In this document: in pieces, positions 1 to 7,510 of the stretch
How positions within the stretch are numbered: the stretch's first letter is position 1
Layout of the letters: every line of letters begins with the position of its first letter
Assembly (NCBI GenBank): GCA_002714485.1
Contig: PAXM01000050.1
Span: forward strand, 43,857-54,066
From: Acidimicrobiaceae bacterium
GTDB lineage: Bacteria; Actinomycetota; Acidimicrobiia; Acidimicrobiales; MedAcidi-G1
Direction: 5' to 3'
DNA length: 10,210 nucleotides
The notes under the pieces: generated by a model
Seen by the model: the letters and a program-made list of their open reading frames with translations, nothing else
What the model was told of the DNA's origin: nothing
Database searches by the model: none
Program-made: the position numbers and the translations under genes

Positions 1-2636
1 CCATCCCGGACCGTCCGGGCCTCGAGGGCCTAGAGGACCGCTGGGATGCCGTCTGGGAGAAGCGGGGCACCTACCGCTTCGACCGTTCGAAGGCCCGCTC
101 CGACGTCTTTTCCATCGACACCCCTCCACCCACGGTTAGTGGGTCCCTGCACGTCGGCCACGTGTTTTCCTACACCCACACCGACACCATCGCCCGCTAT
201 CAGCGCATGGCCGGCCGCGAGGTCTTCTACCCGATGGGCTGGGACGACAATGGCCTGCCCACCGAACGCCGGGTCCAGAACTACTTCGGTGTGCGTTGCG
301 AACCATCGCTGCCCCACGACCCCAACTTCACCGCTCCCAACGACGCCGGCGACCCCAAGGCCATCAAGAAGCGCGGCGACATCGACATCAGCCGACGCAA
401 CTTCATCGAGCTCTGCCACGTCTTGACCGCTGAAGACGAGAAAGCCTTCGAAGCACTGTTTCGCCGCCTCGGCCTATCCGTCGACTGGACCCAGCACTAC
501 GCCACCATCGACGAGCGTTGTCAGCGCGCCTCCCAGCGGGCTTTCCTGCGAAACCTGGCTCGCGGTGAGGCCTACCAGGTCGAGGCGCCGTCGCTCTGGG
601 ACGTCACCCACCGCACAGCGGTAGCCCAGGCCGAACTGGAGGATCGAGATCGCCCTGGCGCCTACCACCGGCTGGCTTTCCACCTACCCGACGGTGTGGC
701 CGGCCCCGACGGCGGTGGCGACATCCACATCGCTACCACCCGTCCCGAGCTACTGGCTGCCTGCGTGGCCCTCGTGGCCCACCCCGACGACGAGCGCTAT
801 CAGCCCCTGTTCGGCAACACGGTCACCACCCCAGTTTTCGGCGTTGAGGTGCCGGTGAAGGCCCACGAACTAGCCGACCCGGAAAAGGGCACCGGTGTCG
901 CCATGATCTGCACATTCGGTGACACCACAGACGTGATCTGGTGGCGCGAGCTAGACCTCGAAGTCCGCGCCATCCTCAACCGGACCGGCCGGATAAACCC
1001 CGAACCGCCGCCGGGCATTGAGACCGAGGCCGGGTTGGCCGCCTACGCCCGACTGGCTGGCAAGACGGTGTTCTCCGCTCAAGCCGAAATGGTCGAGATC
1101 CTCCGGGAGACCGGTGAACTGGTCGGCGAACCCGAGCCCATCACCCACCCGGTCAAGTTCTTCGAGAAGGGCGACAAGCCGCTCGAGATCGTGACCAGCC
1201 GACAGTGGTACATCCGCAACGGAGGCCGTGACTCCGAGCTCCGAGCCGCCCTCATCGCCCGGGGCGACGAAATGCAGTGGCATCCCTCCTACATGCAGAC
1301 CCGATACACCAACTGGATCGACGGCCTCAACGGCGACTGGCTCATCAGCCGCCAACGGTTCTTTGGTGTGCCCCTGCCACTGTGGTACCCACTCGACGCC
1401 GACGGCGAACCCGACCACGACCACCCCATCGTCCCCGCCGAGGCCGACCTACCCATCGATCCGTCATCTGACACCGCTCCCGGCTACGACGAAGCCCAGC
1501 GCGGCCAGCCGGGCGGCTTCGCCGGTGACACAGACGTCATGGACACCTGGGCCACCTCATCGCTTACCCCACAGATCGCCTGCGGCTGGGAAGAAGACGA
1601 GGACCTGTACGGCCGTACCTATCCCATGGACCTCCGCCCCCAGGCCCACGACATCATCCGGACCTGGCTTTTCTCGACCGCCGTGCGCTCCCACTTCGAG
1701 GCCGATGCCGCCCCGTGGGGCCACTGCGCCCTGTCGGGATGGATCCTCGACCCCGACCGCAAGAAGATGTCCAAGTCCAAGGGCAATGTCGTCACTCCGG
1801 TCGACCTGCTCGACCAGCACGGTTCCGACGCAGTGCGTTACTGGGCCGCTAACGGACGCCCGGGCACCGACACCGCCTTCGACGACGGCCAAATGAAGAT
1901 CGGCCGGCGTCTGGCCATCAAGGTGCTCAACGCCAGCCGGTTCACCCTTGGCTTCGGCGCCGACGGCGACACACCTCTGGCGATCGACGCGGCGACCATC
2001 ACCCACCCGCTGGACCGGGCGATGCTGCTAAAGCTCGCCGACCTCGTCGACGAGGCCACCCGAGCCCTTGACGGGTTCGACTACGCCCGGGCACTGGAAC
2101 GCACCGAGACCTGGTTCTGGACGTTCACCGACGACCATGTCGAATTGGTCAAGAACCGGGCCTACGAGGGCGACGAGGCTGGAGCCGAATCGGCCCGCCA
2201 TGCCCTCCGGTTGGCCCTGTCGACCCTCCTACGTCTGTTCGCCCCATTCCTGCCGTTCGTGACCGAGGAGGTGTGGTCGTGGTGGCGGGGCGGGTCGATC
2301 CACCGGCAGTCGTGGCCGTCGGCCGACGAACTGCGAGCCGACGCCGATCGAGGGGAGTACGTCGACCCGGCGATCGCCGAAGTGGCCGCCGCCGCGCTGG
2401 CCGAGATCCGGCGCCACAAGACCACCGAGAAGCGCTCGCTGGCCACCCCGGTCATCGCCTGCACGCTGACCGACACCCCGGACCGCCTCGCCCTGTTACG
2501 CCCCGCTCTGGACGACGTAGCCGCCGCGGCCCGGGCCACCAGCATCGACCTGGCCGAGGGTGACAGCCTGTCAACCAATGTCACCCTGGAACCGGTGGAA
2601 CCCAGGTCCGTTGGTGACCAACCTCCTGTCGACTAG
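1..2636 (+). CDS. valS: Valyl-tRNA synthetase, 5' end outside the window
   Basis: Charges tRNA-Val with valine in the cytoplasm (class I aminoacyl-tRNA synthetase). The frame is open from base 3, with no start in the window, so the gene begins upstream. Visible motifs: the class I HIGH signature as HVGH (150-161), preceded by TPPPTVSGSL; the CP1 editing-domain TTRPE (735-749) and the later GTGVAMICTFGDTTD segment; KMSKS (1764-1778); and a helical anticodon-binding domain from about 2000. The stretch GWDDNGLPTERRVQN after HVGH and the short C-terminus, with no obvious long coiled-coil arm, fit the archaeal/actinobacterial-like ValRS type rather than the E. coli type. About 878 codons are present, close to full length, so only a short N-terminal piece is missing. 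It ends at TAG 2634-2636. The call is secure; the subtype comes from recall of the family. Confidence 0.96.
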   Translation, partial: IPDRPGLEGLEDRWDAVWEKRGTYRFDRSKARSDVFSIDTPPPTVSGSLHVGHVFSYTHTDTIARYQRMAGREVFYPMGWDDNGLPTERRVQNYFGVRCEPSLPHDPNFTAPNDAGDPKAIKKRGDIDISRRNFIELCHVLTAEDEKAFEALFRRLGLSVDWTQHYATIDERCQRASQRAFLRNLARGEAYQVEAPSLWDVTHRTAVAQAELEDRDRPGAYHRLAFHLPDGVAGPDGGGDIHIATTRPELLAACVALVAHPDDERYQPLFGNTVTTPVFGVEVPVKAHELADPEKGTGVAMICTFGDTTDVIWWRELDLEVRAILNRTGRINPEPPPGIETEAGLAAYARLAGKTVFSAQAEMVEILRETGELVGEPEPITHPVKFFEKGDKPLEIVTSRQWYIRNGGRDSELRAALIARGDEMQWHPSYMQTRYTNWIDGLNGDWLISRQRFFGVPLPLWYPLDADGEPDHDHPIVPAEADLPIDPSSDTAPGYDEAQRGQPGGFAGDTDVMDTWATSSLTPQIACGWEEDEDLYGRTYPMDLRPQAHDIIRTWLFSTAVRSHFEADAAPWGHCALSGWILDPDRKKMSKSKGNVVTPVDLLDQHGSDAVRYWAANGRPGTDTAFDDGQMKIGRRLAIKVLNASRFTLGFGADGDTPLAIDAATITHPLDRAMLLKLADLVDEATRALDGFDYARALERTETWFWTFTDDHVELVKNRAYEGDEAGAESARHALRLALSTLLRLFAPFLPFVTEEVWSWWRGGSIHRQSWPSADELRADADRGEYVDPAIAEVAAAALAEIRRHKTTEKRSLATPVIACTLTDTPDRLALLRPALDDVAAAARATSIDLAEGDSLSTNVTLEPVEPRSVGDQPPVD

Positions 2637-2647
2637 TACCTCCGACT

Positions 2648-2677
2648 GGGGTCCCACCCCGATCCTCGGGCAGGATC
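2648..2677 (+). promoter_or_regulatory. Two adjacent hairpins between valS and the crotonase gene; the second contains the likely RBS
   Basis: GGGG-TCCCA-CCCC (2648-2660) is followed directly by the perfect inverted repeat GATCCT-CGGGC-AGGATC (2661-2677). The only good Shine-Dalgarno match for the ATG at 2683, AGGA at 2672-2675 with 7 nt spacing, lies inside the 3' arm of the second hairpin. The structures could weaken transcription leaving valS or lower translation initiation of the next gene. Neither has a U tract, so a strong intrinsic terminator is unlikely. Function is inference. Confidence 0.45.
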
Positions 2678-2682
2678 GACCT

Positions 2683-3498
2683 ATGGCCATCACCGCCTCC
2701 CCGCCGGAGTTCCAGACCATCTCCGTCACCTGTGACGGGCGTCGCGCCACCCTCACCCTGAACCGGCCCAACCGACTCAACGCCCTGTCCAACGAATTGA
2801 TGGCCGAGGTGGCCGACGCTGCGGCCTGGTTCGACCACCAGCCCGACCTGCGGGTCGTGGTCTTGCGCGGCGAGGGCCGGGCGTTCAGCGCCGGCTTCGA
2901 CTTGACGGTATTCGGCGACGCCGGCCCGTCGCCGGCCGGTGGCCGAGTGCCCGCTGATACCGGCCGCCTCATGGCCGACGCCCTAGAACGCACTTCTCCG
3001 GTGCTCATCGCAGCGATGCACGGACACGTGGTGGGCGGCGGCCTTGTGATCGGGGCGGCCTGTGACCTGCGTATCGCCACTGACGACGTGTCGTTTTCCA
3101 TTCCAGAAGTCGACCTAGGCATCCCGCTGGCCTGGGGCGGCATCCCCCGACTGGTGCGCGAGATCGGCCCCGCGCTTACCAAAGAACTGGTCATGACCTG
3201 CCGACCGTTCGGCGCCGAAGAGGCCCTGGCCTCTGGATTCCTGAACCGGATCGTGCCTGCAGCCGAGCTGGATGCTGCCGTCGACGAGTTAGCAGAGGCC
3301 GTGGCCAGCCGACCGCGGGGAGCCGTGCTGGCCACCAAACGACATGTCAACGCGGTGACCGACCAGATGGTGGGTACCGGACGGTCATGGTCCGACGCCG
3401 ACGGGCTGACGTCGGCGTTGCGCGACCCGGAGGGCCAGGCTTCGCGGAAGGCCTACATGGAACGCATGCAGGCCAAAAAGCGGGCCAAGAAGAAGTAG
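2683..3498 (+). CDS. Crotonase-superfamily (enoyl-CoA hydratase/isomerase-like) protein
   Basis: A 271-aa protein of typical crotonase length, probably acting on an acyl-CoA thioester in the cytoplasm. The fold is shown by LNRPNRLNAL (26-35), the oxyanion-hole segment FSAGFDL (68-74), HGHVVGGG (113-120), and the PEVDLGIPLAWGG block (141-153). Of the two catalytic glutamates of classical hydratases, the second is present (Glu142 in the PE pair), but the first position, after GGGL, is Val122. Isomerase, hydrolase or other crotonase chemistry is therefore as likely as hydration. The C-terminus is strongly basic (AKKRAKKK). I chose ATG 2683 because it follows AGGA at 7 nt and begins where family similarity begins. 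The frame stays open upstream to an ATG at 2560, but that reading runs through the end of valS and looks unlike a crotonase. The gene is 46 nt after valS and 5 nt before the amidohydrolase gene, so co-transcription with the latter is likely. Confidence 0.88.
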   Translation: MAITASPPEFQTISVTCDGRRATLTLNRPNRLNALSNELMAEVADAAAWFDHQPDLRVVVLRGEGRAFSAGFDLTVFGDAGPSPAGGRVPADTGRLMADALERTSPVLIAAMHGHVVGGGLVIGAACDLRIATDDVSFSIPEVDLGIPLAWGGIPRLVREIGPALTKELVMTCRPFGAEEALASGFLNRIVPAAELDAAVDELAEAVASRPRGAVLATKRHVNAVTDQMVGTGRSWSDADGLTSALRDPEGQASRKAYMERMQAKKRAKKK

Positions 3499-3503
3499 CC
3501 GCC

Positions 3504-5102
3504 GTGCCCATCGCCGACCGCCTGTTCACGAACGGGTTATTCCACACGCTGGACCCGTCCCGCCCCGACGGACCGCCAGCCGATGCGCTCGCCTCCTGGC
3601 GGGGCCGCATCGTGGCGGTGGGCAGCCAGGCCGAGGTCGATGCTCTGGTAGGCCCGCACACCGAGGTCGTCGACCTCGTCGGTGCCACGGTGCTGCCCGG
3701 ATTCATCGAGACACATATGCACCCCATCGCTGCAGGTGTGATGATGTCAGCAGCCCAGATTGGCTACCCGGCCTGCCACGACATCGACGGAGTGGTAGCT
3801 GCCCTGGCCACCCGGGCCAACATGACCCCGACCGGCGAGCCGATCCAGACATGGGGCTACGACGACTCGCTCATGGACGACGATCGCCACCTCACCCGTG
3901 ACGACCTGAACCGGGCCAGCACCAACCACCCGATCTTCGTCCGCCATGTGTCTGGCCACCTGTCCTATGCCAATGACCGTGCACTCGAACTCGCCGGTAT
4001 CGCCGAGGACGTCGAGGATCCGGTGGGTGGCTTGTTCCAGCGGGACGGATCCGGTCGACTGAACGGCTGCATGGAGGAGACGGCCGGTTTCGCCGTCAGC
4101 GCCGCCCTGCCGACGGCTTCGCTCGAGGACACGGCCGCGGCTGTGAAGGCCATCTCCGACCTTTGCCTGTCAGTGGGCACCACGACCATGACCGACGCAG
4201 CGGTTGTCACCCCGACGATGTACGCCGCGTATCAGCAGGGTGTCGAGGATGGCTCCCTGCGGGTCCGTACTCAGGTGTTTCCCATCTGGCGGACCGCTGG
4301 AGACCTGCCGTTCCGCACCGGGATTGGCGACGACCGACTTTCGATCGGTGCCATGAAGTTCATCTCCGATGGCTCCATCCAGGGGTACACGGCGTGCCTG
4401 TGCAAGGGCTACCACGATCGCCCCGACGTCCACGGCTACGAGGTCATCCCGGCCGCCGAACTCACCGAGATGGTCGTCGACGCCCATGCCGGGGGATGGC
4501 AGGTGGCCATTCACGCCAACGGCGACGCAGCCATCGACAACGCGCTGGACGCCATCGAGGCGGCACTCACTGCCCACCCGCGGCACGACCACCGGCACCG
4601 CATCGAGCACTGCCAGACGGCCCGAGAGGACCAGCTTGAGCGGATGGCCCGGCTCGGCGTGCTGGCGTCGGTGTTCGCCAACCACATCTGGTACTGGGGT
4701 GACCGCCACCGGGACCGGTTCCTCGGCCCCGAAAGGGGATCGCGCATCGACCCGCTGGCCAGCTTCACCGCTCACGGGATAGTCCATGCCCTGCACTGCG
4801 ATATGCCGGTCACGCCGCTGGATCCGCTGTTCACCATCTGGACGGCCGTGAACCGGATCACCCGCGACGGTGAACTCCTCGGCCCCGACCAGCGAGCCCG
4901 GGTGGCTGACGCTGTGGCCGGCTACACCTCGGCGGCTGCCTTCGTGAGCATGGAGGAGCACGACAAGGGGACCCTCGAGGTCGGCAAGCTGGCCGATCTC
5001 GTGGTGCTGGACGCCGATCCATTCGAAGTCGAACCCATGGCCATCAAGGACATCGCGGTGCTGGCCACGGTGGTCGGCGGGGTGGTTGAGTACCGGGCCT
5101 GA
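3504..5102 (+). CDS. YtcJ-like amidohydrolase (Amidohydrolase_3 family)
   Basis: A 532-aa metal-dependent hydrolase, probably cleaving an amide, N-formyl, lactam or similar C-N bond in the cytoplasm; the substrate is unknown. No signal peptide is visible. Seen in order: an N-terminal beta-sandwich segment (ADRLFTNG, about 4-11), GFIETHMHP with metal ligands His71 and His73, Lys285 with DGS (289-291), IHANGD with His337, RIEHC with His369, HCDMP with Asp433, and the terminal GKLADLVVLDADPFEVEP. All metal-site residues expected for the family appear intact. I chose GTG 3504 because it gives the usual family N-terminus and lies 5 nt after the crotonase stop, which suggests translational coupling; only a weak AAGAAG sits upstream. 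The frame is open back to ATG 3387, but those 39 extra codons read the crotonase gene out of frame. The gene converges with the serine hydrolase across a 9-nt gap. Confidence 0.9.
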   Translation: MPIADRLFTNGLFHTLDPSRPDGPPADALASWRGRIVAVGSQAEVDALVGPHTEVVDLVGATVLPGFIETHMHPIAAGVMMSAAQIGYPACHDIDGVVAALATRANMTPTGEPIQTWGYDDSLMDDDRHLTRDDLNRASTNHPIFVRHVSGHLSYANDRALELAGIAEDVEDPVGGLFQRDGSGRLNGCMEETAGFAVSAALPTASLEDTAAAVKAISDLCLSVGTTTMTDAAVVTPTMYAAYQQGVEDGSLRVRTQVFPIWRTAGDLPFRTGIGDDRLSIGAMKFISDGSIQGYTACLCKGYHDRPDVHGYEVIPAAELTEMVVDAHAGGWQVAIHANGDAAIDNALDAIEAALTAHPRHDHRHRIEHCQTAREDQLERMARLGVLASVFANHIWYWGDRHRDRFLGPERGSRIDPLASFTAHGIVHALHCDMPVTPLDPLFTIWTAVNRITRDGELLGPDQRARVADAVAGYTSAAAFVSMEEHDKGTLEVGKLADLVVLDADPFEVEPMAIKDIAVLATVVGGVVEYRA

Positions 5103-5114
5103 GCCGGTGGCTCA
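5100..5114. repeat. Inverted repeat at the convergent stop codons
   Basis: TGAGCC-GGT-GGCTCA is a perfect 6-bp inverted repeat with a 3-nt loop. Its two outer triplets are the stop codons of the convergent genes: TGA of the plus-strand amidohydrolase at 5100-5102, and the complement of TGA of the minus-strand hydrolase at 5112-5114. It could form a small RNA hairpin at the end of both transcripts. The stem is short and no U tract follows on either strand, so I do not call it a proven terminator. Confidence 0.5.
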
Positions 5115-6458
5115 CCTGGGACCCTGGCATCGATTGAGGACAGTCCGGTAGAGCGAATCGTGGGTGACGTCGGTGTAGGCATTGCCGGTCACCGGGTGCC
5201 CACCGAACTTAGCTACCACCAGGTCGTGCCCGGGATGGCAGAACACCCGCTGGCCGTGGACCCCCATGGGCATGAACGCTCCCATCACCTGCTGCATGTT
5301 CCAGCAGTGGCGATGGAAGGTCCATCCCTCACGGGTCGGGTAGCCCCCGCCACTACCCGGATACGGCTCGCCACCGGCGGCGAGGTCGTCGGCCACCGCC
5401 GCCGGGATGGCCTGCCTCTCGGCGGCACCTTCGCCGACCCGCCCCGACCGAGACAACATCCGGCCGAATCGGGCAAGGTCGCGCAGCGTGCAGGACATAC
5501 CGCCACACGACACGGCGATTCCCCGACTGTCGAGTACCACCGAGGCATCGTCCTCGGCGCCCATCGGTCCCCAGATCTTTTCGGACACGCCATCCACCCA
5601 GCGCTGCCCGGTGGCCCGGGCCGTCGCCCAGGCCAGTACGTCGGTGGTCACCGACTTGTAGACGAACGACTCGCCCGGCGGGCGTTCCCGCTCGGTGAAG
5701 CTCATGATCGCCTCGTGGATGCCATCGGGGCCGTTCCAGGTCGGCGGCGCCGGTGAAAACGCCATGGCCACCCCGTAACGGGTGAGGTCCGAGTTTCCAT
5801 CGGCATAGTCCTCGAGGAAGCGGACCCCGTCGGTCATGTTCAAAGCCTGGTCCACGGTTACCGGGGCGTATGCCGTATCGGCCAGCTCTGGGACGTGAAC
5901 ACTCAACAGGTCGTCGAGGGCCATGGCTCCCGACTTGATGGCCAGCATGGCGAGCACCCCGGTGACCGTCTTGGTCATCGAGAACATGATGTGCCGGGTC
6001 GACCGGTCCATTCCGTTGAAGTACCGCTCGACCACCACCTGTCCCCTGTGCAGAACCAGAAACCCGTCGGTGTAGGTGTGGTGGAGCATCTCCTCCAGCG
6101 TCCAGGTCCCTCCGTCGCCGTCGTCGACCGTCAGGCCGTCCAGGTCGACGAGGCCTCCCACCGGTTGACCAGTCGGGCCACCAGCAGCCGCGGCATCTGG
6201 GAGGAGGTCACCGGGTGTGTCGGAGGTGGTGATCCGAGCTGAGGCCCGCAACTCGTCCATGTGGGTGAACGACCACCGGGTGTTGGGCCACGACAGCCAG
6301 TTGCCGTGGTGGACCCGCTTGTCCTCGGGCACCGGTTCCCCCGCCATCAGGCCCGCTTCGACTGCCGTCACCGGTACGGGCAGCGCATCCAGTTCGGTCG
6401 GCCACGGCACGCCCGTCTCGGGATCGGTCAGGGTGACGACCAGCTTCGGGGTTAGCAC
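5112..6458 (-). CDS. Serine hydrolase, beta-lactamase fold, NylB-like (6-aminohexanoate-dimer hydrolase family)
   Basis: A 448-aa protein of the class C beta-lactamase/carboxylesterase fold, expected to hydrolyse an amide or ester through a serine nucleophile. The S-x-x-K motif is SMTK (Ser160, Lys163). A Tyr-Lys-Ser element follows at 267-269, in the context of TTDVLAWA, as in NylB-like enzymes (SxxK near 112-115 and Tyr near 215 in NylB from recall, a similar spacing). RWSFTHMDELRASARI (61-76) is also typical of that subfamily. A late HPGHD segment probably lines the active site. No signal peptide or membrane segment is visible, so it appears cytoplasmic and is unlikely to be a resistance beta-lactamase. 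The start is GTG 6458, overlapping the upstream GTPase stop by 7 bp, with AGGAA about 10 nt before it. Met38 is an alternative start, because the first 35 residues are the least family-like part. It is the last gene of the four-gene minus-strand unit. Confidence 0.85.
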   Translation of the reverse strand: MLTPKLVVTLTDPETGVPWPTELDALPVPVTAVEAGLMAGEPVPEDKRVHHGNWLSWPNTRWSFTHMDELRASARITTSDTPGDLLPDAAAAGGPTGQPVGGLVDLDGLTVDDGDGGTWTLEEMLHHTYTDGFLVLHRGQVVVERYFNGMDRSTRHIMFSMTKTVTGVLAMLAIKSGAMALDDLLSVHVPELADTAYAPVTVDQALNMTDGVRFLEDYADGNSDLTRYGVAMAFSPAPPTWNGPDGIHEAIMSFTERERPPGESFVYKSVTTDVLAWATARATGQRWVDGVSEKIWGPMGAEDDASVVLDSRGIAVSCGGMSCTLRDLARFGRMLSRSGRVGEGAAERQAIPAAVADDLAAGGEPYPGSGGGYPTREGWTFHRHCWNMQQVMGAFMPMGVHGQRVFCHPGHDLVVAKFGGHPVTGNAYTDVTHDSLYRTVLNRCQGPR

Positions 6459-7510
6459 GACAGTGGTTCCTGTGACTCGAAAGCTGGTCCGAGGGCTGCC
6501 TGGAAGGTCGACCCCAGGTCGACACCGTTCAGTGCCCCAGGTGCGGCAATGCAGACCAGTGAGCCGGACTGCCCAGCGGTTTCCATCGGCGCCGACTCAA
6601 CTGAGACCATCCCAGCAGCCAGATGCACGGCCGTCGGGGTCCCATCGAGGGCCGCCACCACAGCCTTGGCCCGCAGTAGCGACGGGCCTAGCCGTCCACG
6701 CAGCCTCTCCAGGGCAGTAACCAGACGGTCAACGTCCACCGGTCCGTGTGCATGCCAAACCGCTGTTTCCACCCGCAAATCCATTGCAGGAGCAGGCACG
6801 GCAGCCGCTTCGGCCGCGTCAATCGGCAGCCGGGTCGGAGGGCTTCCCAGCAGTGACCGGATCCATCCGTCCGGGCCGGCGGGGGCAGCGTCGACGAGAA
6901 GCACACCTGGTGCCACCTCGGCGCACCAGGCACGCGCCCCAGCGCCACCATCAGGTGCCAGATCGACCTTGGTCACCACGATCAGGTCAGCGGCTCGCAC
7001 CTGCCGGACCACCAATGGTCCGTAGACAGGGTCGGCCGCACGGGCCACCACGTCGGTGGCGTCCACGGCCACCACGATCCCGTCGGGCCGGATCCGACGC
7101 CGGTCCCCGTAGGCGGCCACCCGGTCGGGCTCGGCCACCCCGCTGGCCTCAACCACCAATCTGTCCAGCCGCCGTTTCGCTGCCGAGTCGTCCGTGATCT
7201 GGTCGCGCAGAACCAGGTCGCGCAGTGTCATGGCCAGCGAGTCGCCGATGGAGCAGCACACGCACCCGTTGGTGAGTTCCACTGTGTCGCCGTCGCGTGC
7301 CGCGATGAGTTCGGCGTCCAGGTTTACCTCACCAATGTCATTGACAACCACAGCGATGCGTTCGTCGCCAGCAACCCTGAGCAGACGGTTAATCATCGTC
7401 GTCTTGCCGGCCCCCAGCCATCCACCCAGCACCACCATGGGAATCCGGGCTGCCATCTGACCCACTTCTGAGGACACCGGCCCTGAACCGGTCTTGGTCG
7501 TGAGGCTCAT
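6452..7510 (-). CDS. COG0523/CobW-family GTPase, probable metallochaperone
   Basis: A 352-aa G3E-family P-loop GTPase; relatives insert or deliver metals such as zinc or cobalt. Seen: Walker A GWLGAGKT (30-37), the family hallmark CxCC as CVCC (83-86, in TNGCVCCSI), EASGVAEP (121-128), and TKVD (180-183) in the guanine-specificity position. The C-terminal third fits a CobW_C-like domain. No histidine-rich metal-storage stretch is visible. I chose ATG 7510 because it overlaps the amidohydrolase stop as ATGA (4 bp). The frame is open 20 codons further upstream inside that gene, and Met19 (7456) is a later option. Such a tight junction directly behind a metal-dependent amidohydrolase suggests the chaperone serves that enzyme, which is inference. 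The metal cannot be told from sequence. Confidence 0.9.
   Translation of the reverse strand: MSLTTKTGSGPVSSEVGQMAARIPMVVLGGWLGAGKTTMINRLLRVAGDERIAVVVNDIGEVNLDAELIAARDGDTVELTNGCVCCSIGDSLAMTLRDLVLRDQITDDSAAKRRLDRLVVEASGVAEPDRVAAYGDRRRIRPDGIVVAVDATDVVARAADPVYGPLVVRQVRAADLIVVTKVDLAPDGGAGARAWCAEVAPGVLLVDAAPAGPDGWIRSLLGSPPTRLPIDAAEAAAVPAPAMDLRVETAVWHAHGPVDVDRLVTALERLRGRLGPSLLRAKAVVAALDGTPTAVHLAAGMVSVESAPMETAGQSGSLVCIAAPGALNGVDLGSTFQAALGPAFESQEPLSC

Noticed and set aside
951..1424. Long open frames opposite or across valS, such as 951-1424 minus and 1228-1896 plus
   Set aside because: Such frames are expected in GC-rich DNA with strong third-position bias; their translations show no domains, and the true frame carries the synthetase motifs.
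2560..2682. Longer crotonase reading from ATG 2560
   Set aside because: It runs through the end of valS in another frame and shows no family similarity; ATG 2683 has an AGGA ribosome binding site.
3387..3503. Longer amidohydrolase reading from ATG 3387
   Set aside because: The extra 39 codons overlap the crotonase gene out of frame, are Arg/Gly-rich and unlike the family; GTG 3504 gives the expected N-terminus.
5160..5756. Open frame on the plus strand opposite the serine hydrolase (198 codons)
   Set aside because: It is a shadow of the minus-strand gene, whose frame carries SxxK and other family motifs; the shadow translation has none.
5112..6458. Serine hydrolase as an antibiotic-resistance beta-lactamase
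   Set aside because: There is no signal peptide, and the Tyr-Lys-Ser element and NylB-like N-terminal block point to an intracellular amide/ester hydrolase.
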